Assembly (NCBI RefSeq): GCF_016236915.1
Contig: NZ_JAEHOK010000017.1
Coordinates: 31,457-75,415 of the forward strand
Source of the DNA: Salegentibacter maritimus
Lineage (GTDB): Bacteria > Bacteroidota > Bacteroidia > Flavobacteriales > Flavobacteriaceae
DNA: 43,959 nt
Direction of reading: 5' to 3'
The translations under genes were made by a program, and so were the position numbers. The notes under the pieces are model-generated. The model had not been told where the DNA came from. It did not search any database and was given only the letters and a program-made list of their open reading frames with translations. The number at the start of each line of letters is the position of its first letter. Position 1 is the stretch's first letter. Of the stretch, positions 1 through 6,778 are shown piece after piece.

Positions 1-57
1 TATAAAACTCCTTATGAAGTAGAACAAAAATTTTATCAATTTAAAAATGTAGCATAG
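1..57 (+). pseudogene. 3' tail of an IS3-family transposase (cut by window edge)
   Basis: The first 18 codons in frame 1 read TPYEVEQKFYQFKNVA before a TAG stop, which resembles the last residues of IS3-family OrfB integrases, where a proline-containing TP.EVE segment and a short basic tail end the protein. A sequence resembling an IS3-type terminal inverted repeat follows 14 bases after the stop, which supports the reading. The catalytic DDE domain would lie to the left of the window, so whether the element is intact cannot be judged. Fairly unsure because only 18 residues are visible. Confidence 0.42.
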
Positions 58-70
58 GTCTTAGAAAAAA

Positions 71-95
71 TGTCCGACTTTTTCTTGCAAGTCCA
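71..95 (+). repeat. probable right terminal inverted repeat of the IS3-family element
   Basis: On the minus strand this begins TGGACTTGCAAG and continues into AAAAAGTCGGACA. The AAAAAGTyGGACA core and the terminal TG are typical of IS150-group IS3 elements. The left repeat is outside the window, so the exact boundary and the target duplication cannot be confirmed. Confidence 0.42.
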
Positions 96-391
96 CACAA
101 AACGAACCGAAACAACTGGCACAAAACGATCCGAGATATCCAGATTTTTTTGAAATGAATAATATCTCTCCCAATGAATTAATGGGGCCAAAAATGCAAA
201 CTCTGGAAAACCTTATTAAAAAAAGAATAAATGCAGTGATCGCAATCTTGAAGGATATGGAGAAAAACAAAGTAAACCCAACTTTAGGAATCCTGGAGTC
301 TTTGATGGAAGCTGCAGATCCTAAAAATAATTACGAGAATCGAAAAAGGGATTATGAGGAAGATGACAGCGATCCCGACTTTTATAAATAA
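95..391 (+). pseudogene. 3' remnant of an unidentified gene interrupted by the IS3-family element
   Basis: An open frame runs directly out of the IS end (TQNEPKQLAQNDPRYPDFFE...) to a stop at 391. Its only internal ATG start (155) would give 78 residues, but the frame is open and protein-like for 20 codons before that, so the simplest reading is the C-terminal part of a longer protein whose 5' part lies beyond the insertion. The visible part has a helical, charged centre (LENLIKKRINAVIAILKDM) and an acidic tail (EEDDSDPDFYK). I do not recognise the family. It lies in the mobile island, so a plasmid or transfer-related protein is possible but unproven. An expressed 78-residue protein from ATG 155 is the alternative. 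Confidence 0.4.
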
Positions 392-443
392 TTCTCCGAT
401 CTTACCCCTCGAATTTCTTAATAAAAACCTCCTTCCCTACGCC

Positions 444-560
444 TTCCCTTTTGATGTTAAAGGAACAAGCTTTAAAATTCCCCGGAGCGCATAAACCGGC
501 GGGCTATTTATAGCTCCTTTATAATTTTAAAGCCTAATAATAAATCACATCAAAAGGGAA
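444..560. repeat. nested inverted repeat (long imperfect palindrome)
   Basis: Outer arms TTCCCTTTTGATGT (444-457) and its exact complement ACATCAAAAGGGAA (547-560). Middle arms GCTTTAAAATT (469-479) and AATTTTAAAGC (523-533). Inner arms GGAGC (484-488) and GCTCC (511-515). The three pairs are concentric, so the whole block can fold into one long hairpin as DNA or RNA. Confidence 0.75.
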
Positions 561-676
561 TGCGATGGCGCTGAAAGAAGTAAATGAAATGAAGGGTAGA
601 AAATGATCTTTCTTCGCTACTTTTTGCTTGTTTTCGACATCAAAAAGGAAAATGCTCCAGATGAAAAAAGTAAATG
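547..676 (+). repeat. degenerate direct repeat, 2 copies of about 40 bases
   Basis: Copies at 547-586 and 637-676 both start ACATCAAAA and end AAGTAAATG, with roughly 29 of 40 positions alike by eye and no gap between the alignment ends. The first copy also supplies the right outer arm of the palindrome at 444-560. Confidence 0.6.
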
Positions 677-1018
677 GTTTTAAAGTCAGCATTTTAATTA
701 GTGCGTTTTGGGATATTTTGTGATCCTAAAAGCTAATTTCTAAGTTTTGTATTATCAAAATACATCAAATAGTATCAAATTTATTTTCCTAAAAAAAATA
801 GCTCTTAACTTACTTAATATCAGAATATTATTTAATTTTAAAGAGCAAAGTACTTACTTGCCCACCTTTTGATTTGACTTCGCCGGTAAGAGTACCTATC
901 TAAAACATCATTTTTAGAATTTATTGACTCTAAATCAGTATTGGTTTGAGGCAAACTACTATGATTTTTTAATCCGTGAAGGCTTTGAAAGATTAATAAC
1001 CATTAAACTGAAAAAACT

Positions 1019-1297
1019 ATGAAAGAAAACACGCATCCATTTTTAGTAAGTATGCATTCCCTGGAAACTAAAATAGAACAGCTCACCAGGGAATTCAGGA
1101 TACGGCAAATCAAAGACCCAACACTTATTCTTCTGGATAATGCCGATTTTATACAATTATTTAAAATTAGCGCTAAGACCGCACAAAATTGGCGGGAAGA
1201 GAGCCTTATTGAATTCGCCCAGGTAAAAGGTAAGATCTATTACAGTCTAAAGGATATTAAAGATTTTATCAATCGGCATAGAAAAAAACAGACTTAG
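1019..1297 (+). CDS. small helix-turn-helix (HTH_17/excisionase-like) protein
   Basis: A 92-residue protein. Residues about 38-88 form the helix-turn-helix type found in many small Bacteroidota mobile-element proteins: LDNADFIQLFKISAKTAQNWRE (DNA-binding helices), then a hydrophobic wing with KIYYSLKDIKDFINRH. The N-terminal 35 residues are helical (SLETKIEQLTREFRIRQ) and may dimerise. Members of this family are excisionases or regulators carried by integrative elements; here the gene lies in the same island as the tyrosine integrase at 3321-4571, so a role in excision or in controlling the next gene is a reasonable inference. It is followed after 19 bases by the 1317-2066 gene in the same direction, which suggests an operon. 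Confidence 0.7.
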   Translation: MKENTHPFLVSMHSLETKIEQLTREFRIRQIKDPTLILLDNADFIQLFKISAKTAQNWREESLIEFAQVKGKIYYSLKDIKDFINRHRKKQT

Positions 1298-1316
1298 CCT
1301 TATAATTCTTAACAAA

Positions 1317-2066
1317 ATGATTTCGGAAATCTCTGTTCCCATTCAGCTATTTATAGATGCACAGCAACAAGGCTATGCGAAAAAGCTCCAATTCTTTTTA
1401 GCTTTAAAATTGCTTTATAAATGCGGAAAAACAGAACTGGATGATGGCGAGCTTTTATTTTTAGAACTCACTGAAGAGATCGGCTCCCGGAAGACCACGC
1501 TCAAATACATTGAATTCCTTTTGAGAAAAGGATGGTTAACTTATAATACAAAAACCGGGTATTATATCATAAAATCTTTTGACAGAATACGAAGTGAGAA
1601 TAACTGGAGGGTTCGGCTTTCCTATCCGGTAGATTTTAATTCTTACCGAAACATTAAAGCAATTACCGGGGCAATTATTTATGGATATCTTCATAAAGAC
1701 TTCTGGAGAGAAGTAAGGAGAAAGAAAAGCGTACAGATAAAAGGCAGTACCTATCATTTTCTATCTCCTCACTTTAATTATAAAGAAGCTCCTGCGCCCC
1801 TTTCTGTTTTGGGTATTGGTAGTATTTTCAAAATTTCAGCAACCACAGCTTCCCGACTTAAAAATTACGCCTTAAAGCAAAAGCTTTTGGAGGTCAAAAA
1901 GAACTATGGGGCAATAATTCCAAACAAAAAAGCGATGGAACTATGTTTAGACTACAATGATAAGCCAAACAATATTGTGTTTGTAGAAGGAAACTACCGT
2001 TTTCAGCTAATTGATACTATTTTACCTCTTTTTCTTTTTAAAAAACGGAAAAAGCTGAAAACATAA
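1317..2066 (+). CDS. uncharacterised winged-helix-like protein of the island
   Basis: A 249-residue basic protein with no signal peptide or membrane segment. Residues about 40-80 look like a helix-turn-helix (LTEEIGSRKTTLKYIEFLLRKGWL) and a second such motif appears near 170-200 (ISATTASRLKNYALKQKLLEVKK). Two DNA-binding motifs in a protein next to a small HTH gene and a repeat-rich spacer would fit a replication initiator or transcriptional regulator of an integrative element. I do not recognise a named family and do not assign a function. The C terminus is very basic (FKKRKKLKT). The gene is probably co-transcribed with 1019-1297. Confidence 0.55.
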   Translation: MISEISVPIQLFIDAQQQGYAKKLQFFLALKLLYKCGKTELDDGELLFLELTEEIGSRKTTLKYIEFLLRKGWLTYNTKTGYYIIKSFDRIRSENNWRVRLSYPVDFNSYRNIKAITGAIIYGYLHKDFWREVRRKKSVQIKGSTYHFLSPHFNYKEAPAPLSVLGIGSIFKISATTASRLKNYALKQKLLEVKKNYGAIIPNKKAMELCLDYNDKPNNIVFVEGNYRFQLIDTILPLFLFKKRKKLKT

Positions 2067-2496
2067 AGAAAAGGTTTATGGAGAAAATTAAAATTAAACA
2101 AACTTGTTGGCCAAAGTTTGATTTGTTTAAGCGCGATAGCGCCTTTGTTCCTCTTTGGGGCAAAACCGTAACAAAGCTAGTTTACAACTAGTTTGTGGCT
2201 TGTATACTACTTGTTTCTTACTTGTCCATTTTTTGGACTAGTTGAATTTATTCGTACTATATTATTTAGAAGAGTACCAAATGGAAGCGTAACAATAGAT
2301 CTTGACAGCAAAAAACAATAATCACAATTTATCAGCTGTTGCCTATGAGAAGAAGATAAACAAAACGGAAAAAAAGCTTTGCTAATCTGTTTTAACCTTT
2401 CAATAGCCAGATTTTTTTAATTTTTTTCTGTTAACTTTAATAATCAGTAAACTACCTCGGGGTATTACACCATTTGGCGGTGCCAATAAAGTCATT
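2067..2496. other. gene-free spacer with iteron-like short repeats
   Basis: No gene seen in 430 bases. It contains CTAG-N7-CTAG (2177-2191), ACTAGTT at 2187-2193 and 2237-2243, two TACTTGT copies 11 bases apart (2208-2214 and 2219-2225), and a GTCC/GGAC hairpin (2224-2238). A copy of a dispersed intergenic repeat ends the spacer (2448-2490). Clustering with helical spacing resembles protein-binding repeats of an origin or control region. Confidence 0.5.
2448..2490 (+). repeat. dispersed intergenic repeat, shortened copy A
   Basis: Starts AAACTACCTCG and ends GGTATTACACC then TTTGGCGGTGCCAATAAA. The same two ends flank a longer copy at 5960-6052; here the central part of about 50 bases is missing. 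It lies just upstream of the VIT-family gene. Confidence 0.6.
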
Positions 2497-3258
2497 ATGC
2501 TAAAAAACAAACAACCAGAACAATCTCCAAAAAATGAAGCGGTACTTCATTCGGGTGGGAAAACATTATTTTTCAATAAGGAGTATATAAGTGAATTTGT
2601 TTACGGAGGTATAGATGGAGCCATAACAACCTTCGCTGTCGTAGCCGGTGCCGAAGGTGCCAGCCTCGGGATCTCTGTGGTGATTATTTTGGGATTAGCT
2701 AATTTAATAGCAGATGGATTTTCGATGTCGGTAGGTAATTTTTTTTCTACTAAAGCCGAAAAAGACAATTTTGATAAACACAGGCAGGTAGAATATTGGG
2801 AAATTGAAAATTTAAGGGAAAAGGAAGTTCAGGAAATAAGAGAAATTTATAGCGCGAAAGGTTTTAGTGGAGAATTACTGGAGCAGGTAGTAGAAGTAAT
2901 AACAGCCAATAAAGATGTTTGGGTAGATACTATGATGAAAGAGGAACTCGAAATGGTTAGGGGTGAAAAAACGCCCTATAAAACAGCCGGAGTCACCTTT
3001 ATAAGTTTTATAGCAGTTGGCGCCGTTCCCTTGCTTTCCTATGTATTTATGAGTAATGATACCACCAACCTAAATTCTCAACTTTTTCTTTACTCCTGTA
3101 TTCTTACCGCAGTGGCACTTTCAATTGTGGGAGCACTAAAAAGTTTGGTAACTGAAAAAAATGTAATAATAGGAATTCTAGAAACGCTATTATTAGGTGG
3201 AATTGCAGCTTTTCTTGCTTATTTTGTAGGAGATGTACTGGAAAAAATGTTTTTATAA
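2497..3258 (+). CDS. VIT1/CCC1-family metal ion transporter
   Basis: A 253-residue inner-membrane protein. The family signature is near residues 30-80: [23 protein letters not shown] followed by [24 protein letters not shown], which is the first transmembrane pair with the conserved acidic and methionine residues of VIT1. A cytosolic helical metal-binding region (about 90-165, rich in Glu: [24 protein letters not shown]) separates it from three further membrane segments (170-190, 198-220, 225-250). Family members move Fe2+ or Mn2+ out of the cytoplasm, usually by proton exchange. Bacterial members are often in iron detoxification. Here it is cargo of the integrase island; the specific metal is not shown. 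Confidence 0.88.
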   Translation: MLKNKQPEQSPKNEAVLHSGGKTLFFNKEYISEFVYGGIDGAITTFAVVAGAEGASLGISVVIILGLANLIADGFSMSVGNFFSTKAEKDNFDKHRQVEYWEIENLREKEVQEIREIYSAKGFSGELLEQVVEVITANKDVWVDTMMKEELEMVRGEKTPYKTAGVTFISFIAVGAVPLLSYVFMSNDTTNLNSQLFLYSCILTAVALSIVGALKSLVTEKNVIIGILETLLLGGIAAFLAYFVGDVLEKMFL

Positions 3259-3320
3259 GTGTTTTAATGAATACGGTTTGATTAGCAGAGTATTACTTAA
3301 TTTGAATATTTAAATTCATT

Positions 3321-4571
3321 TTAGGCCAGGCCATCCTCTTTTTTCTGGCTTTTTTGTTCCATCCAAAGTTGTTCCTGCAACTTTTCCATATCCCTTTCTA
3401 CCTTCTCATCTAAAACCTTAGCATAAATTTGAGTTGTTTTAAGTGACCTATGTCCTAACATCTTGCTTACAGACTCAATAGGAACCCCTTTAGATAGCGT
3501 TACAGTGGTTGCAAAGGTGTGCCGGGCTAAGTGAGTTGTAAGATTCTTTTTAATGCCACAGGCATTTGCTATTTCTTTTAAATATGAGTTATACTTCTGG
3601 TTTGATAAAATAGGTATTACCCCCTTACCTGTCTTTACCCGAGGGTGATCTTTATACTTATCCAGGATCGCTTGTGCAACATCCAAAACAGGTATACTAC
3701 TAAGCGATTTTGTTTTTTGTCGTTTTGTTTTAATCCAATTTTTACCATTTATATCAGGTATAATTTCATCTTCCGATAGTTTTTCTACATCGGCAAAGGC
3801 CAGCCCGGTATAGCAACAAAACACAAAGGCATCCCGAACCATATCCAGGCGCGGTAAGTCAAATTCCTTTTCCACCACGCACTGAAGTTCTGCATCTGTT
3901 AAATATTCGCGTTCTGAAGATTTCCATTTTCCTTTCCAATGGAAAAAAGGATCTTTTTCTATCCATTGGTTCGCGTAGGCAATTCGGATAATCTTTTTAA
4001 AATTTACAATATACTTTTGCGCTGTATTATGAGCACAGTCCTTTTCTGATTTTAAAAAATGATCAAAACCGGTAATGAATTGATGATCTACATCTTCTAC
4101 TGGAATATCTTTAGACCTATACCTAAATGCCAGATAATCTTCAATGTGCTTCTTGCAGGCATTATATCGTTGCAAGGTTCCTTTGGTATAGCCTTTTCCA
4201 ATTAGTTTTTCCATTTCATCATTATGATCCTGGAAAATTTCAACCAACATATATTGTTTTTCCTCCTTGCCCAAATAGATATCTTTAATAATCCTGGCAG
4301 AAATCTTTTTACCTTCTCTTACCAAACGATCGTGAATCTCATATAAGGAAGCTCGCATATCATCAAGGTATCTTTTTAATGCTCTTGCTTGCACGGAATT
4401 CCCCCGGGCGCTATTGGTTTGACTATTCCATTTACTCGCATCAATTTTTCTGGATGTTGTAAAATCTGTACGCTTACTATTGTAGGTAAGACGAGCGTAA
4501 ATAACAGCTTCTGTACTTTGTTTAGAAGTCGTTTTCTTTGGATAAAAAGTAATAAATAGTGCATTGATCAT
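3321..4571 (-). CDS. tyrosine recombinase / integrase of the tRNA-Asp island
   Basis: A 416-residue Bacteroidota-type site-specific recombinase. Residues 1-100 are the arm-binding domain (FYPKKTTSKQSTEAVIYARL), about 105-205 the SAM-like core-binding domain, and 220-395 the catalytic domain. Catalytic residues visible: Lys284/286, His347 and Arg350 (HLARH), His374 (LGHRS) and nucleophile Tyr383 (QIYAK). The position of the first arginine is occupied by Ala258 (TGLAFADV), as is common in Bacteroidota integrases related to IntDOT, which also lacks this arginine. The gene reads away from the tRNA-Asp 3' end 240 bases to its right, the classical integrase/tRNA arrangement. The far end of the island is not in the window. 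Confidence 0.93.
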   Translation of the reverse strand: MINALFITFYPKKTTSKQSTEAVIYARLTYNSKRTDFTTSRKIDASKWNSQTNSARGNSVQARALKRYLDDMRASLYEIHDRLVREGKKISARIIKDIYLGKEEKQYMLVEIFQDHNDEMEKLIGKGYTKGTLQRYNACKKHIEDYLAFRYRSKDIPVEDVDHQFITGFDHFLKSEKDCAHNTAQKYIVNFKKIIRIAYANQWIEKDPFFHWKGKWKSSEREYLTDAELQCVVEKEFDLPRLDMVRDAFVFCCYTGLAFADVEKLSEDEIIPDINGKNWIKTKRQKTKSLSSIPVLDVAQAILDKYKDHPRVKTGKGVIPILSNQKYNSYLKEIANACGIKKNLTTHLARHTFATTVTLSKGVPIESVSKMLGHRSLKTTQIYAKVLDEKVERDMEKLQEQLWMEQKSQKKEDGLA

Positions 4572-4572
4572 C

Positions 4573-4804
4573 GGTGCTTGTTTTAAATATGCACCTCAAG
4601 GTATAAAATTAAAGTGTTAAGAAAACGACGCAACTAATTTATTAACAGGTCATTAGGAGTTTCGAGGTGCATATAAATTTGTAAAAAAATATGCACCGAA
4701 TTCAGCACCAATAACTTAGGTGTTTTTGTGTTATTTTGACATTTCTGGGAATAAAAAAAGCCTCTAAATGACTGATTTAGAGGCTTTTGAGTGATTTTTG
4801 GTGC
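4573..4804. repeat. cluster of six GGTGC/GCACC sites between integrase and tRNA-Asp
   Basis: GGTGC at 4573, 4666 and 4800; GCACC at 4591, 4693 and 4705. Several have the extended form GGTGCwT or AAATATGCACC, and two pairs face each other as dyads (4573-4595 and 4666-4697). Position, spacing and repeat length suit integrase or excisionase arm-type binding sites of the att region. This is inference from location. Confidence 0.55.
4752..4784 (-). terminator. intrinsic terminator of tRNA-Asp
   Basis: On the minus strand a perfect 10-bp stem GCCTCTAAAT/ATTTAGAGGC with a 5-base loop is followed by seven T. It lies 28 bases beyond the tRNA 3' end. Confidence 0.85.
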
Positions 4805-4812
4805 TTTAAAAG

Positions 4813-4886
4813 CGGTCTGGACGAGACTCGAACTCGCGACCCCCTGCGTGACAGGCAGGTATTCTAACCAACTGAACTACCAGACC
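4813..4886 (-). tRNA. tRNA-Asp (GTC anticodon)
   Basis: Minus strand, 74 nt. Acceptor stem GGTCTGG/CCAGACC with discriminator G, D arm, anticodon stem CCTGC/GCAGG with loop CTGTCAC giving anticodon GTC, and T loop GTTCGAGTC. CCA is not encoded. The 3' end faces the integrase, so this gene is the likely attachment site of the island. Confidence 0.95.
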
Positions 4887-4973
4887 GTTGCGTTATTGCG
4901 AGTGCAAATATACACCTGTTTTATAATTACACAAACCTTTTTTAAAAGTTTTTTTAAGTTTTTTTTCGGCGAA

Positions 4974-5906
4974 TTAGGCAAACTTTTGTCTTTCAACAAA
5001 ATAAGCCATCAAAATTTTATCGAAGTTTTTATTGATGTCGGCTTCTACATAAGTAATTTTATATTTAGCACATTCCAATTTAAGGTCTTCAACATATTCT
5101 TTCACCGCTTTTTGATAACTTTTCTTAATATTATCCGAATAGAGATCTATTTCTGCTCCGGTTTCCACATCGGTAAATCGTTTCGGTATATTTTCAAAAT
5201 CAAATTCCAATTCACGCTTTTTATCCATAACATGAAACAACACCACTTCGTGCCTATTATACTTTAGGTGTCTTAACGCTTCAAAAAGGGCCGCTTCTTC
5301 GGTATCGGCCTGGAACATATCGGTAAATAAAAAAACCAGGGAACGTCGTTTTAATTTTTCAGCAATCTGGTGAAGAAACGTATAAGTTTTGGTCTCTTTG
5401 TGCCCGGTTTTCACCTCCAGGCTTTTGTTTAAGGCATCTAGCAGCCTATATTGTTGCCGGTCACTGCCTTTTTCAGGGGAATAAAACTCAAATTCATCGC
5501 TATAAATACTAAGGCCCATAGCGTCTCGCTGGCGCTTTAGCATTTGCATAATACTGGCAATAGATAGCACAGAAAACCCAATCTTATTAAGTGAATTTAT
5601 AGAGAATTTATTCACCTGGGGATAGTGCATGGAAGCCGAATTGTCCAAAATAAAATGGCAACGTAAATTGGTTTCCTCTTCGTAGCGTTTTGTATAAAGC
5701 TTATCGGTTTTGGCAAAAAGCTTCCAGTCTATATGCTTGGTGCTTTCACCATTATTGTAAATCTTATGTTCAGCAAATTCAGCCGAAAACCCGTGAAACG
5801 GACTTTTATGAATTCCCGAGATATAACCTTCTACAATTTGTCTTGCCAAAAGCTCTAACTGCATAAAACCCCCAGCCGAACTATATATTTCTTCCTTTAA
5901 ATTCAT
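4974..5906 (-). CDS. DUF58 domain protein (VWA-like, MoxR-associated type)
   Basis: A 310-residue cytosolic protein of the DUF58 family. The family signature near residues 40-75 (HGFSAEFAEHKIYNNGEST KHIDWKLFAKTDKLYTKRYEEE) is complete, followed by a von Willebrand A-like fold with a DNSASM MIDAS-like motif near residue 88 and FTDMF near residue 195. In Bacteroidota such proteins are usually encoded with a MoxR ATPase and Bat proteins and are linked to stress tolerance and maturation of other proteins. No MoxR gene is adjacent here; the next genes are tRNA-Asp and trxA. The start chosen is the first ATG, 68 bases of spacer-like sequence after a repeat. Confidence 0.88.
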   Translation of the reverse strand: MNLKEEIYSSAGGFMQLELLARQIVEGYISGIHKSPFHGFSAEFAEHKIYNNGESTKHIDWKLFAKTDKLYTKRYEEETNLRCHFILDNSASMHYPQVNKFSINSLNKIGFSVLSIASIMQMLKRQRDAMGLSIYSDEFEFYSPEKGSDRQQYRLLDALNKSLEVKTGHKETKTYTFLHQIAEKLKRRSLVFLFTDMFQADTEEAALFEALRHLKYNRHEVVLFHVMDKKRELEFDFENIPKRFTDVETGAEIDLYSDNIKKSYQKAVKEYVEDLKLECAKYKITYVEADINKNFDKILMAYFVERQKFA

Positions 5907-5959
5907 AAGCCTCTAATATAAGAAAAGCCCGGGTTAAAGCACTGCAGTTAAAACCAAAT

Positions 5960-6052
5960 AAACTACCTCGAGGCAAGCCCACAACACATTCGCTGAAAAA
6001 AAATTAATTTTTAGGCAAGCTTCGGGGTATTACACCCTTTGGCGGCACCAAT
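5960..6052 (+). repeat. dispersed intergenic repeat, full copy B
   Basis: Between the DUF58 gene and trxA. It starts AAACTACCTCGAGGCAAG, has an AT-rich centre and ends GGTATTACACCCTTTGGCGG then CACCAATAAA. Both ends match copy A (2448-2490); the whole matches copy C (13491-13570) in reverse. Confidence 0.65.
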
Positions 6053-6078
6053 AAAAAACCCGGCACAAGACCGGGTTT
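6052..6078 (-). terminator. intrinsic terminator of trxA
   Basis: Minus strand AAACCCGG/CCGGGTTT stem with a 7-base loop, followed by a T run, 20 bases after the trxA stop. Confidence 0.85.
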
Positions 6079-6098
6079 ATCATTATAAATGCTAAAAC

Positions 6099-6416
6099 TT
6101 ATAGCAATTCATCTAAAGCTTCAGCATACGTGTTTTTTGGCGCAACGCCTACCTGGCGGCCTACTACTTCACCATTTTGAAAAATAAGTACGGTAGGAAT
6201 ATTTCTTACTCCATATTTCGCAGCAAATTCCTGGTTGGCATCAACATCTAGTTTTCCTACAACAGCTTTCCCGTCATATTCAGTACTAATCTCGTCAATG
6301 ATTGGGCCTACCATTCTACAAGGTCCACACCAGGCAGCCCAAAAATCTACCATAACAGGTTTTTCGCTCTTTAGCACCTGTTCTTCAAAATTCGCATCAG
6401 TTATTTCAATAGCCAT
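6099..6416 (-). CDS. trxA: thioredoxin
   Basis: A 105-residue thioredoxin of standard length. The active site WCGPC is at residues 29-33 (Cys30 and Cys33) after VDFWAAW, and the cis-proline segment is VRNIPTVLIF near residue 72. It reduces disulfides in cytosolic proteins and is recycled by thioredoxin reductase. No signal peptide, so cytoplasmic. It is a single-gene unit with its own -7 element (6450-6457) and terminator (6052-6078). Confidence 0.97.
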   Translation of the reverse strand: MAIEITDANFEEQVLKSEKPVMVDFWAAWCGPCRMVGPIIDEISTEYDGKAVVGKLDVDANQEFAAKYGVRNIPTVLIFQNGEVVGRQVGVAPKNTYAEALDELL

Positions 6417-6449
6417 AATTGTTTATTTTTTTCTGTTATACTTAAATCA

Positions 6450-6457
6450 CAAAATTA
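6450..6457 (-). promoter_or_regulatory. trxA -7 promoter element
   Basis: TAATTTTG on the minus strand matches the Bacteroidota TAnnTTTG consensus 34 bases upstream of the trxA ATG. A TTG lies further upstream but with a long spacer (about 25), so the -33 element is uncertain. Confidence 0.55.
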
Positions 6458-6489
6458 GTCAATTATTTTTGCTTTCCTTACACAAGTGA

Positions 6490-6778
6490 TATTGTATTTG
6501 GTTATATACTTATTCAAGGGATTTATTTGGCGGTTACCCCAGGCTTGTAGCCCGGGGTCGGGCTTTCAGCGCTACATGGTAGCCGGCTTCAATCCCTAAC
6601 CGGAAAAATCAGTGAGCAGTTGGCTGGTTGGCAGTAAGCAGTTACAGTAAAAATAATTATTATTGAATACGTGACCTATATAGACGACTGCAAGTTCCCA
6701 AAGAAATTAAAATAACAGAGAACAAAAGATTGCCACACCCACAACTCACAACTCACAATTCACAACTGAGAACTGAAA
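6490..6778. other. repeat-type spacer between trxA and dnaE
   Basis: No gene. The left part (6530-6600) is GC-richer with short palindromic pieces (AGCCCGGGGTCGGGCTTTC), of the kind scattered through flavobacterial intergenic regions. The right part ends in heptamer repeats at 6740-6774. Confidence 0.5.
6740..6774 (+). repeat. heptanucleotide tandem repeat (CACAACT-type)
   Basis: Five consecutive 7-mers CACAACT, CACAACT, CACAATT, CACAACT, GAGAACT, lying directly after the 3' end of dnaE. Confidence 0.85.

Larger units (their letters stand above)
392..1018. other. gene-free spacer with nested palindrome and direct repeats
   Basis: No convincing gene in 627 bases. It holds a long nested inverted repeat (444-560), a degenerate 40-base direct repeat with copies 90 bases apart (547-586 and 637-676), and AT-rich sequence up to the HTH gene at 1019. 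This density of symmetry just upstream of small DNA-binding genes is typical of control, excision or origin regions of integrative elements, but which one is not shown by the sequence. Confidence 0.6.

Noticed and set aside
4791-5267. 158-codon plus-strand frame
   Set aside because: It runs antisense through tRNA-Asp and the DUF58 gene and has the Phe/Ile-rich composition of a shadow frame.
6740-6774. Short repeats as a possible CRISPR array
   Set aside because: Units are 7 bases without spacers, and there are no cas genes in the window.
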